Source of the DNA: Kitasatospora phosalacinea
GTDB lineage: Bacteria; Actinomycetota; Actinomycetes; Streptomycetales; Streptomycetaceae
DNA length: 11,671 nucleotides
Assembly: GCF_000717185.1 (NCBI RefSeq)
Contig: NZ_JNYE01000151.1
Location: 1 to 11,671, forward strand
Reading direction: 5' to 3'
Position 1 is the first letter of the stretch. Each line of letters starts with the position of its first letter. The notes under the pieces are model-generated. The model worked only from the letters and a program-made list of their open reading frames with translations. It had not been told where the DNA came from and did not search any database. Positions 1 through 6,210 of this stretch are shown in pieces. The position numbers and the translations under genes are program-made.

Positions 1-94
1 CGGACCTCAGCCATCTCCCCAGGTGTCACACGTCCTCAACGACACACCACCGCCAACAGACACGCCCAATCAAAATCAACCTGACCAAGCCCTA

Positions 95-1414
95 CTAGGA
101 GCCGGGGCCGTCGAGCGAGGCGAGGAGCGCCAGGACCTCGGGCCAGCCCGCCGCCTGGGCGGCGGCGTTGCCCGCGCGGGTGCCGCCGAGGTAGCTCTGC
201 CGACCGGTCACCGGGTGGGTGGGCCGGGTGCCCGCGGCGAGGTAGGGGTAGGTGCCGACCCCGTGCCCGGCGTCCGGGAAGACCAGGGCCCGGTGCGGGT
301 ACGGGTCGTGGTCGGCGTCGAGCTCCTGGACGATCTGCCGGGCCGACCGGGGCGAGGGCCACAGCAGGTCGTCGGCGCCCGCGACGGCCAGCACGGGCCC
401 GCTGACCCGGTCGAGCGGGACGGGGCCCTGGGCGACGGCCTTGCCGTCCTTGGTCCAGGCGGTGGTGCCGGGGTTCGGGAAGCCTCCGTTGACCTGGGCC
501 GAGGGCGAGTACACGATCGCGCCGTGGACGAGCTCGGGGTAGTCGTCGGCCAGCAGCAGGGCGGCCTCGCTGCCGCGCGAGTAGCCCAGCGCCAGGACGT
601 GGGCGGGGTCGGTCCCCGCCTGCCCGGCCAGCAGTTCGGCCGCGCGGGCGAAGTACTCCAGCGGGATGTCCTCCAGCCGGTCGGGGAGACCGGGGAGGCG
701 GAAGTAGCCCAGCGCCAGGGCCGGGTAGCCGTGCGAGGCGAGCAGCGAGGCGGTGGACGTCCCGCCGTTGCCCCCTTCCGAGCCGCCGAGGACCAGGACG
801 GCCGGACGGCGCGGGGTGCCGGGGGCCGGGAGGAACAGCTCCCCGGCGATCCCGTCGGCGGCCGGGGTGAGCTTCCTGCTCGTCACGCCGTCCCCGAACC
901 ACGTGCGGGTCAGCGTCCGGGACGCGGACGGGCGCCCGGGCGCGGCGGCGGTCAGCGTGACCCCGTAGCCGTGCTGCGGTGAGGCCGCCGGGAAGAAGGA
1001 CGCCTGCTCGGGATCACCGTCCTGGGGGGCCATCGACCAGAACAGGCCCATGCCGTCCGCTCCCTGGTAGGTGCCGGAGCGGGGGACGGCCGTGTCCAGC
1101 AGCACCCGGCCGTCGGCGTCCGCGCGGAAGACGGCCTGCCCGCTCCACTGCCGCCCCTGCAGGTCCGTGGCCCGGGAGCCGACCGTGACCTCCGCGCCCG
1201 GCGGCAGGCCGGTGATCCGCACGTGCACCGCCCGGTCCGCCAGCGCCGTCGGCGCGTCCACCTCGATCACGGCGGGGGTGCCCGGGCCGTTCGAGCAGCC
1301 CGCCGACCCCGCGCCGACGAGGGCGAGCGCCGCCAGGACGCCCGCCCGGCCCCGCAGCCGTTCTCCCATGTCCCCACCCCAATGACCGCTGGTTTCTGCA
1401 ACTTTCAGAAACAT
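95..1414 (-). CDS. Probable exported/lipoprotein BAAT-type alpha/beta hydrolase (acyl-CoA thioesterase/acyltransferase-like)
   Basis: This 439-aa protein has an N-terminal export signal: basic residues around 19-23, a hydrophobic run at about 25-36 and a Cys at 40 in SAGC, a plausible but not ideal lipobox (Ser at -3). Residues about 48-160 match the beta-sandwich domain placed before the hydrolase in BAAT/acyl-CoA thioester hydrolases. Residues about 185-435 form an alpha/beta hydrolase domain with GGSEGG (210-215), nucleophile motif GYSRG (Ser279), an acid in ADD (348/349) and His384 in DAGHG. In the known family these enzymes cleave or transfer acyl groups from CoA thioesters. An exported copy probably acts on another ester or amide, which is inference. 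The start at 1414 is preferred because GGAGGAGG lies 9 nt upstream. An ATG at 1369 would give a shorter signal peptide but has a weaker ribosome site. The gene stands alone, about 290 bp downstream of the kinase gene. Confidence 0.85.
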   Translation of the reverse strand: MFLKVAETSGHWGGDMGERLRGRAGVLAALALVGAGSAGCSNGPGTPAVIEVDAPTALADRAVHVRITGLPPGAEVTVGSRATDLQGRQWSGQAVFRADADGRVLLDTAVPRSGTYQGADGMGLFWSMAPQDGDPEQASFFPAASPQHGYGVTLTAAAPGRPSASRTLTRTWFGDGVTSRKLTPAADGIAGELFLPAPGTPRRPAVLVLGGSEGGNGGTSTASLLASHGYPALALGYFRLPGLPDRLEDIPLEYFARAAELLAGQAGTDPAHVLALGYSRGSEAALLLADDYPELVHGAIVYSPSAQVNGGFPNPGTTAWTKDGKAVAQGPVPLDRVSGPVLAVAGADDLLWPSPRSARQIVQELDADHDPYPHRALVFPDAGHGVGTYPYLAAGTRPTHPVTGRQSYLGGTRAGNAAAQAAGWPEVLALLASLDGPGS

Positions 1415-1700
1415 GATTCAATACCTCCTCCGCCGGGCCGGGCAAGATCCGGAGCGGGACGGGGCCCGGGGCGGGCGCCGTGCCGACCGAACCCTTCGGG
1501 GTGACCCGGTTCGAAGGGGGCGCATCGTGCCCGTGGCAGAACACCGGGCGTCCTGGCGGTCGGAGGGCGAAAACACCGCCACCGCCACCGTCGCCTCCAA
1601 CAAGGCCGGGACCGGCCCCGCCCTCCTCGTCGAGGCCGACCGGCGCCCCCGGCGCGACCGGTGGCCGCCCCGCCCGTGCCCGCCCGCCGCGTCGGTGGGG
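1415..1700. other. Intergenic leader region with a UUCG-type hairpin
   Basis: This is the non-coding stretch between the kinase gene and the hydrolase gene, both on the minus strand. It contains a small hairpin, ACCC-TTCG-GGGT (1491-1502), with a C(UUCG)G closing pair on the plus-strand reading. An overlapping pair of arms, CGAACC (1488-1493) and GGTTCG (1508-1513), could form a competing structure. It could end kinase transcription or act in the hydrolase leader. No U-tract follows, and I could not identify a convincing -35/-10 pair. The GGTTCGAA at 1508-1515 is not part of a tRNA arm. Confidence 0.3.
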
Positions 1701-2639
1701 TCAGCCGCGGCGGTGGTCGGCCAGGACCTCGGCGAGGGTGCGGCGGGCGGCGCGGACGCGGGCGGGGTCGGCGCCCGTGGTGCCCGGGGCGGCGTCGAGG
1801 CCCTCGGCGAGGACGAGCAGCGACTTCCAGGTGAGCCAGCCGCGGGCCCGGGCCCAGGTGTCCTCGTCCAGGTCGACGGCGCGGCGGAACGCGGCGCGGC
1901 TCTCGCCGCTGAACAGGCCCCAGGCGACGACCAGGTCGCAGGCCGGGTCGCCGACGCCGCAGGTGCCGAAGTCGATGACGGCGGCGAGTTCGCCGCCGGA
2001 GACCAGCAGGTTGCCCTCGGCGACGTCCCCGTGGAACCACACCGGGGGGCCGCTCCACCGGGACCGCAGGGCCTCGTCCCAGACGGCGGCCGCGTGCGCG
2101 GTGTCGACGCGCCCGGCCAGGGCGGCCAGGCAGCGCCGGGTCTGCTCGTCGTAGTGGGCGGGCGGCGCGCCGCGGTGGAAGCTGTGCGCGCCCGCGGCGG
2201 GGGCGCCGGTGGTGTCGCAGCGCCGCAGGGCGCGGAGGAACCCGGCCAGCGACTCCGCGAACCGGGGGAGGTCGGCGATCCGCTCCGGGGCCGCCGTCGC
2301 GCCCTCGATCCAGCCCCGCACCGACCACGGGTGCGGGTACCCCTCACCGGGCTCGCCCCGCCCCAGCACCCGCGGGACGGGCACCGGCAGGGCGGGCGCC
2401 AGGCGCGGCAGCCAGTCGTCCTCCTTGGCCACCGCCGGGACGTACGCGGCGTGGGTGGGCAGCCGCACCGTCATCCGCTCGCCGAGCCGGTACGTCCGGT
2501 TGTCCCACCCGTCCACCGGCACGGGCACGACCGGCAGGTCGGCCCACTGCGGGAACTGGGCCCGCAGCAGGCGGCGCACCAGCGCGGCGTCGATCCCGGC
2601 CCGGCCGTCCTGCGGCGCGCGTTCCCCGTCCGTTCCCAT
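1701..2639 (-). CDS. APH-family phosphotransferase (aminoglycoside phosphotransferase fold)
   Basis: This 312-aa protein has the protein-kinase-like APH fold, which transfers phosphate from ATP to a small molecule in the cytoplasm. Visible marks are the N-lobe segment DGWDNRTYRLG (43-53), a lysine in VAKEDDW (Lys72) suitable for ATP binding, the GWIEG hinge (109-113), the catalytic loop HGDVAEGN (Asp205, Asn210) and the metal-binding DFG (223-225) followed by GDP (230-232). The length is normal for the family. The ATG at 2639 is preceded by GGGAGG with a 10-nt gap. This chromosomal subtype is common in streptomycetes. Membership alone does not show antibiotic resistance, and the substrate could be a sugar, amino alcohol or other metabolite. 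It lies 122 bp downstream of the VOC gene on the same strand, so co-transcription is possible. No biosynthetic cluster surrounds it. Confidence 0.88.
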   Translation of the reverse strand: MGTDGERAPQDGRAGIDAALVRRLLRAQFPQWADLPVVPVPVDGWDNRTYRLGERMTVRLPTHAAYVPAVAKEDDWLPRLAPALPVPVPRVLGRGEPGEGYPHPWSVRGWIEGATAAPERIADLPRFAESLAGFLRALRRCDTTGAPAAGAHSFHRGAPPAHYDEQTRRCLAALAGRVDTAHAAAVWDEALRSRWSGPPVWFHGDVAEGNLLVSGGELAAVIDFGTCGVGDPACDLVVAWGLFSGESRAAFRRAVDLDEDTWARARGWLTWKSLLVLAEGLDAAPGTTGADPARVRAARRTLAEVLADHRRG

Positions 2640-2724
2640 GACCGGGCATCCTCCCGCCGGCCCGCCCGGGTCGCAACGCGTTTACCGGCCGCGGGCCCGG
2701 GCCGCGGTGGGCTCGGGCGCGGTG

Positions 2725-2791
2725 GGGGCTCAGGTTGCGGCGGGCCCGGGCGCGGCGGGGCTCAGGTTGCGGCGGGCCCGGGCGCGGCGGG
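2725..2791. repeat. Tandem 32-bp direct duplication across the VOC gene stop
   Basis: A 32-bp unit beginning GGGGCTCAGGTTGCGG occurs twice back to back, at 2725-2756 and 2757-2788. Identity continues for three more bases, so 2725-2759 matches 2757-2791. The second copy encodes the C-terminal residues and TGA stop of the minus-strand VOC gene. The first copy carries the same TCA (2730-2732) downstream in another frame. A looser third copy (GGGCTCGGGCGCGG) lies near 2709-2722. The unit is not a multiple of three, so gain or loss of a copy would change the reading frame but still meet a stop. Confidence 0.85.
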
Positions 2792-3613
2792 TGTCATCAG
2801 GACGAAGTCCGCGCCGGACGGGTCCACGCAGACCGACATCCGGCCGATCCCCGGGGCGTCCTCCGGCCCCATGGCCACGGCGCCGCCGCCGTCGCGGACG
2901 GCGGCGGTGGCCGCGTCGCAGTCGGCGACGGCGAAGACCGGGTGCCAGGCGGGGACGCCGCGGGAGAGCGCCAGTTCGGCGGTGCCGACCTCCAGGACGC
3001 CGCCGTGCATGCGCTCGGGCGGCTGCCCGGCGGGGGTGACGATCGTGTAGGTGCGGCCGCCCGGCATCGGGGTGTCCTCGCGCTGCCAGCCGAACACCGT
3101 CTCGTAGAACGCCAGCGCGCCCGCCGCGTCCGTGGTGTAGAGCTCCGTCCAGCACAGCCCGCCCGGGTCGTCGACCGCGGCCAGCCCGCCGCCGGACCGC
3201 CCCGGCGTCCAGACCGCGAACTGCCCGCCCTGCGGGTCGGTGAACTGGGCCATCGACGCCCACCCGGCCACGTCCCGCGGCCCGACCCGGACGCTGCCGC
3301 CCGCGCGCAGCACGGACGCGGCGGTCTCGTGGACGTCGGGGGTGAAGAAGTACGGCATCCAGGCCGAGCGGGCGCCCCGTTCGGTCAGCAGGCCGATCCC
3401 GCCCGCGGTCCGGCCGCCGCGGACGGCGAGCAGGAAGCCGTCCGAGCGGTGCGAGCTGCCTGAAGCCTTCGCGCCGTCCGGGTCGCCCGAGCCCTCCGGG
3501 GGCTCGAACTCCCACCCCAGCACCGGGCCGTAGAACGCGGCCGCGGCGGACACGTCGGGTGCGCCCAGGTCCAGCCAGCACGGTGAGCCGGGCACGAAAT
3601 CGGTGGTGATCAC
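2762..3613 (-). CDS. Two-domain VOC family protein (glyoxalase/bleomycin-resistance fold)
   Basis: This 283-aa protein consists of two VOC (vicinal oxygen chelate) modules, about residues 10-138 and 153-276. Each shows the repeated pattern of an early acidic/hydrophobic strand, an AFY helix start (AAAFYGPVLGWEF and ALAFYETVFGWQ) and a closing DP-G strand (TDPQGGQFAVWTP and VDPSGADFVLMTP). Known members bind divalent metal and act as dioxygenases, isomerases or drug-binding proteins. Many streptomycete two-domain forms are only annotated as glyoxalase-like or hydroxylase. The GTG at 3613 is chosen because AAGGGAG lies 6 nt upstream. The last ten residues (PAAPGPAAT and stop) are encoded within a tandem duplication. 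The likely unit is VOC then kinase, both on the minus strand. It is divergent from the STAS gene, and no substrate can be named. Confidence 0.88.
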   Translation of the reverse strand: MITTDFVPGSPCWLDLGAPDVSAAAAFYGPVLGWEFEPPEGSGDPDGAKASGSSHRSDGFLLAVRGGRTAGGIGLLTERGARSAWMPYFFTPDVHETAASVLRAGGSVRVGPRDVAGWASMAQFTDPQGGQFAVWTPGRSGGGLAAVDDPGGLCWTELYTTDAAGALAFYETVFGWQREDTPMPGGRTYTIVTPAGQPPERMHGGVLEVGTAELALSRGVPAWHPVFAVADCDAATAAVRDGGGAVAMGPEDAPGIGRMSVCVDPSGADFVLMTPAAPGPAAT

Positions 3614-3689
3614 GGCGTTCTCCCTTCGCCAGGCACCCTCGGGCCGCCCTCCCTCCCCAGCCTGTCACCGGTCCGAGCGGTACCGCCAA

Positions 3690-3874
3690 CCGGAGGAAAT
3701 CCTGTGCAGATCGTCGGGTCGGGCAGCGAATTCCACCGTCGAACGGACCACGACCATGACATTTCGCGGAAATTACTCCGCGCAGCCGCTAAATCGTCAC
3801 CTGGAACAGGGTTGCCGCCGGAGGAAACGGGCAGGGGCCGCATACCCCCAGCGATCCCAGAGAAAGGCAACAGA
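3690..3874 (+). promoter_or_regulatory. Leader of the STAS gene with overlapping palindromes and a rival start site
   Basis: This upstream region differs in composition from its surroundings, with many A/T third positions when read in the STAS frame. It holds two overlapping inverted repeats: ATTTC-GCG-GAAAT (3761-3773), and CGCGGA (3765-3770) with TCCGCG (3777-3782) around a 6-nt AATTAC loop. CCGGAGGAAA occurs twice (3690-3699 and 3818-3827). The first copy is placed as a ribosome site for an in-frame GTG at 3704. Starting there would add 57 residues, including a rare TTA codon at 3773-3775. I interpret the stretch mainly as promoter/operator DNA, but the factor is unknown and no clear sigma consensus was found. 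Confidence 0.5.
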
Positions 3875-4294
3875 GTGGCACTGAGCGTGAGCTACGGGGA
3901 GCGATACGGCTGGACAGTGGTCCAGGTGGCCGGGGAGGTGGACATCAGTGGAGTCGCTGCCCTCCGCGAGCGCCTCCAACGACTGGTCACCGACGGCTGC
4001 CTGCGGATGGTGGTCGACATCAGCCGCGTCGACTTCTGCGACTCCACGGGCTTCGCCGTCCTGGTCGCCACCCGCCGCATGCTGTCCTCCCGCAACGGGC
4101 AACTGCGGCTGGTCCTGCCCGGACCCGACGTCCACACCCGCAAGATCCTCCAGCTCTTCGGGATCGAGCGGATCTTCGACGTCCACGACTCCGTGGACGA
4201 GGCCCTCGCCGACCTGCGCGAGGCCGTCCTGACCGGGGACGCCACCGAGGCCGTCCCCCGCCCCCGCGAAGGGACCCGCGCCACCACCGACTGA
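3875..4294 (+). CDS. STAS-domain anti-sigma factor antagonist
   Basis: This 139-aa protein is a single STAS domain. It starts LSVSYGERYGWTVVQVAGEVD, continues through a predicted helix (about 25-39) and the strand LRMVVDIS (43-50), then the signature VDFCDSTGF with phosphorylatable Ser57. It ends with a short acidic/Pro/Thr-rich tail (about 121-139). In SpoIIAA/RsbV/BldG-type proteins, the unphosphorylated form binds an RsbW-like anti-sigma kinase and frees a sigma factor, and phosphorylation of this Ser switches it off. No partner kinase or sigma of that class is encoded here, so the partner lies elsewhere. GTG at 3875 is chosen because GAAAGG lies 7 nt upstream and codon bias becomes coding-like from here. 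A GTG at 3704 with a stronger GGAGG site is the alternative. The gene converges on the sigma/CAP gene with 12 bp between stops. Confidence 0.9.
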   Translation: MALSVSYGERYGWTVVQVAGEVDISGVAALRERLQRLVTDGCLRMVVDISRVDFCDSTGFAVLVATRRMLSSRNGQLRLVLPGPDVHTRKILQLFGIERIFDVHDSVDEALADLREAVLTGDATEAVPRPREGTRATTD

Positions 4295-4310
4295 CGGGCT
4301 CCGGAGTCAG
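4291..4310. terminator. Small shared hairpin between convergent STAS and sigma/CAP genes
   Basis: CTGAC (4291-4295) and GTCAG (4306-4310) form a 5-bp stem around a 10-nt loop that itself holds the palindrome TCCGGA. Each arm carries the stop codon of one of the two convergent genes (TGA at 4292-4294, and TCA on the plus strand at 4307-4309). It may serve as a minimal bidirectional terminator. The stem is short and has no U-tract, so the call is weak. Confidence 0.35.
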
Positions 4311-6067
4311 CGCGGCGTGCCGAAGTCCTGCGTCCACCAGGGCCCACCAGCGCCCAGGTGGACGCCCACCCCCAGCTCGGTGAACTTGCAGTTCAGGATG
4401 TTCGCCCGGTGGCCGGAGCTGTTCATCCAACTGTCCATCACCGCCACCGCGTCCTTCTGGCCGCGCGCGATGTTCTCACCCCACCCGCTCCAGGCGTACC
4501 CGACGGCGTCGATCCGCTGCTGCGGACCGGCGCCGTCCGGGTTGGTGTGGTCGAAGAAGTTCCGCGCCGCCATGTCCTCGGAGTGCCGCAGCGCCGCCGT
4601 CGCCAGCTTCGCGTTCGCCGCCAGCGGCCCGCAACCCGCCTTCGCCCGCTCCGAGTCGACCAGCTCCAGCACCTGTTGCGCCAAGTCCGCGGAACGCTTC
4701 TCGGCCGAGGTCGAGGTGGAGGTCGAGGTCGGGGCCGAGGACGGCGCGGCGGACGGGGTGGTCGGCGGGGCCGGGGCGGTCGACGGGGCGGGCGAGGGCG
4801 GTGCCGGGGCGGGCGGAGCGCCCGCCGCCCGGGCGCTCGGCGAAGCAGGGGACGCGGGGGACGGCGAAGGGGGCGCGGACGGGGCGGAGCCCGCCGCCGG
4901 GTCGACCAGCGCCGCCGCGGACGCCGGACCCTGCTCGGCCGCACCCGCCGCGGGCGGCGCGTCCGACCCGCCGACCACCGTCAGCAGCCCGGCCACCACC
5001 GCCACCGCGGCCACCACCCCGCCGCCCACCAGCACCCGGCCCGGCCCGCGCCGCGGCGCCCGCCGGTGCCCGCGCCGCGCCGCCCCCGCCCGGTGCGAAC
5101 CGCCCCGCCCGGCCCCCCGCCGGTGCGCGGCCCGCCCCGGCGCGGTCGGCGCGGTCGGCGCGGCCGGTGTCGCCGCGGAGGCCCCGGACCCGTACTCGTA
5201 CCCGGCGCCGAGGTCGAGGTCGAGGTCGGACCCGTACCCGGAGCCGAGGTCGGACCCGGGCCCGGCCCCGTACCCGTACCCGGCCGGGTGCCCGGCCCAG
5301 AACGGGGCGCCGTCCGGCAGCGGCACCATCGCCAGCCCCGCCAGCAGCCCCTCCGCGGGCACCAGGCCGCGGCGCTGCTCCCCGCAGACGGCGCACTCCC
5401 GGGCGTGCCGCCCGATCCGCTTGCGCCACAGCGCGCCCGGCACGCCGTTCCAGCCGGCCGTCAGCTCCGCCAGCCACGGGCAGCCCGGCACCGCGGCCAG
5501 CGCCCGGACGACCACCCGGGCCGCCTGCAACTGGCCCTTCATCCGCTGCACCCGCACCGCCGCGTGCTGCGGCGACACCTCCAGCGCCGCCGCCAGCTCG
5601 GCCCGGGAGAGTTCGCCCGCCGCCTCCAGCCACCACAGCGCCAGCAGTTCGCGGTCGGTGCCGTCCAGCCAGCGGGTCGCCTCCGCGACCTCGCGGCGCT
5701 GCTCGGACAGGCCCAGCCGGACGATGGTCAGGCCCACGAAGTCCGCCGCCGGGTCGGCCACCGCCGCCGGGTCCGGCACCGCGTCCAGCGCGCCCGCGTC
5801 CGCGTCCCGGAAGCGGCGCCGGACCTGGTTCAGCGCGATCGCCACCAGCCAGCTGCGGAAACCCGCCGGGTCGCGCAGGGCGCCCAGGCCGTCCACGGCC
5901 CGCAGCATCGTCTCCTGCACCACGTCGTCGGTGTCCGGGTGCCCCGACAGCGCCCGGCCCACGACGTTGTAGACCAGCGGCAGGTGCCCGCCGAACAGCT
6001 CCGCCACCGCCTGCCGGTCACCGCGCTGCGCCCGCCCGACCAGCGCCGTCGCCCGCTCACTGTCCAC
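4307..6067 (-). CDS. Membrane-tethered ECF-type sigma factor fused to zinc anti-sigma-like motif and extracytoplasmic CAP domain
   Basis: This 586-aa protein has five parts. Residues about 5-90 are sigma region 2 (LPLVYNVVGRAL, DDVVQETMLRAV, FRSWLVAIALNQVRRRFRD). Residues about 118-185 are sigma region 4 with a helix-turn-helix (LSRAELAAALEVSPQHAAVR). His221-x3-Cys225-x2-Cys228 is the HxxxCxxC signature of zinc anti-sigma domains. A Gly/Tyr/Asp-rich and then Arg-rich cytoplasmic stretch leads to one transmembrane helix (345-366). A Pro/Ala/Ser/Thr linker (about 370-455) precedes a CAP/YkwD-like domain (462-584) with HSEDMAARNFFDHTNPDG, GENIARG and NSSGHRANIL, and Cys479/Cys560 that may form a disulfide. 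By inference the sigma part is held at the membrane and released or exposed by an outside signal. GTG at 6067 is chosen because GAGGA lies 11 nt upstream; GTG at 6106 and ATG at 6178 have poor ribosome sites. Open frame further upstream only overlaps arsB. The permease gene ends 143 bp upstream. Confidence 0.88.
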   Translation of the reverse strand: MDSERATALVGRAQRGDRQAVAELFGGHLPLVYNVVGRALSGHPDTDDVVQETMLRAVDGLGALRDPAGFRSWLVAIALNQVRRRFRDADAGALDAVPDPAAVADPAADFVGLTIVRLGLSEQRREVAEATRWLDGTDRELLALWWLEAAGELSRAELAAALEVSPQHAAVRVQRMKGQLQAARVVVRALAAVPGCPWLAELTAGWNGVPGALWRKRIGRHARECAVCGEQRRGLVPAEGLLAGLAMVPLPDGAPFWAGHPAGYGYGAGPGSDLGSGYGSDLDLDLGAGYEYGSGASAATPAAPTAPTAPGRAAHRRGAGRGGSHRAGAARRGHRRAPRRGPGRVLVGGGVVAAVAVVAGLLTVVGGSDAPPAAGAAEQGPASAAALVDPAAGSAPSAPPSPSPASPASPSARAAGAPPAPAPPSPAPSTAPAPPTTPSAAPSSAPTSTSTSTSAEKRSADLAQQVLELVDSERAKAGCGPLAANAKLATAALRHSEDMAARNFFDHTNPDGAGPQQRIDAVGYAWSGWGENIARGQKDAVAVMDSWMNSSGHRANILNCKFTELGVGVHLGAGGPWWTQDFGTPR

Positions 6068-6210
6068 AGCCCGGCCCGTCCTCGTGTTCTCGCGTCCTGC
6101 CCTCACACCCTCGGAGATCCACCGGAGAGCGGCGGATAACGCAAAAGCGGGAAGGACTCCTCGGCAGACGCGAAGCATAGTGAGCCGCCGGGAGCGACGG
6201 CCGCGTCCGG

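Noticed and set aside
1..94. Possible start of another minus-strand gene (ATG at 14-12, reading MAEV)
   Set aside because: Only four codons are inside the window and GGGGAG directly abuts the ATG without spacing, so the gene cannot be supported.
1508..1515. GGTTCGAA resembling a tRNA T-loop
   Set aside because: The flanking bases do not form a 5-bp T-stem, and no acceptor or anticodon arm is present on either strand.
2709..2791. GC-rich repeats near the VOC stop as a CRISPR-like array
   Set aside because: There are only two exact, directly abutting copies with no spacers.
1413..3050. 545-aa plus-strand open frame opposite the kinase gene
   Set aside because: It is a mirror of the APH-family gene, whose catalytic motifs on the minus strand are unmistakable.
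3875..6067. STAS protein as regulator of the adjacent sigma/CAP protein
   Set aside because: STAS antagonists act on RsbW-type kinases, whereas the neighbour carries a zinc-type motif. The genes are convergent and no shared regulation is visible.
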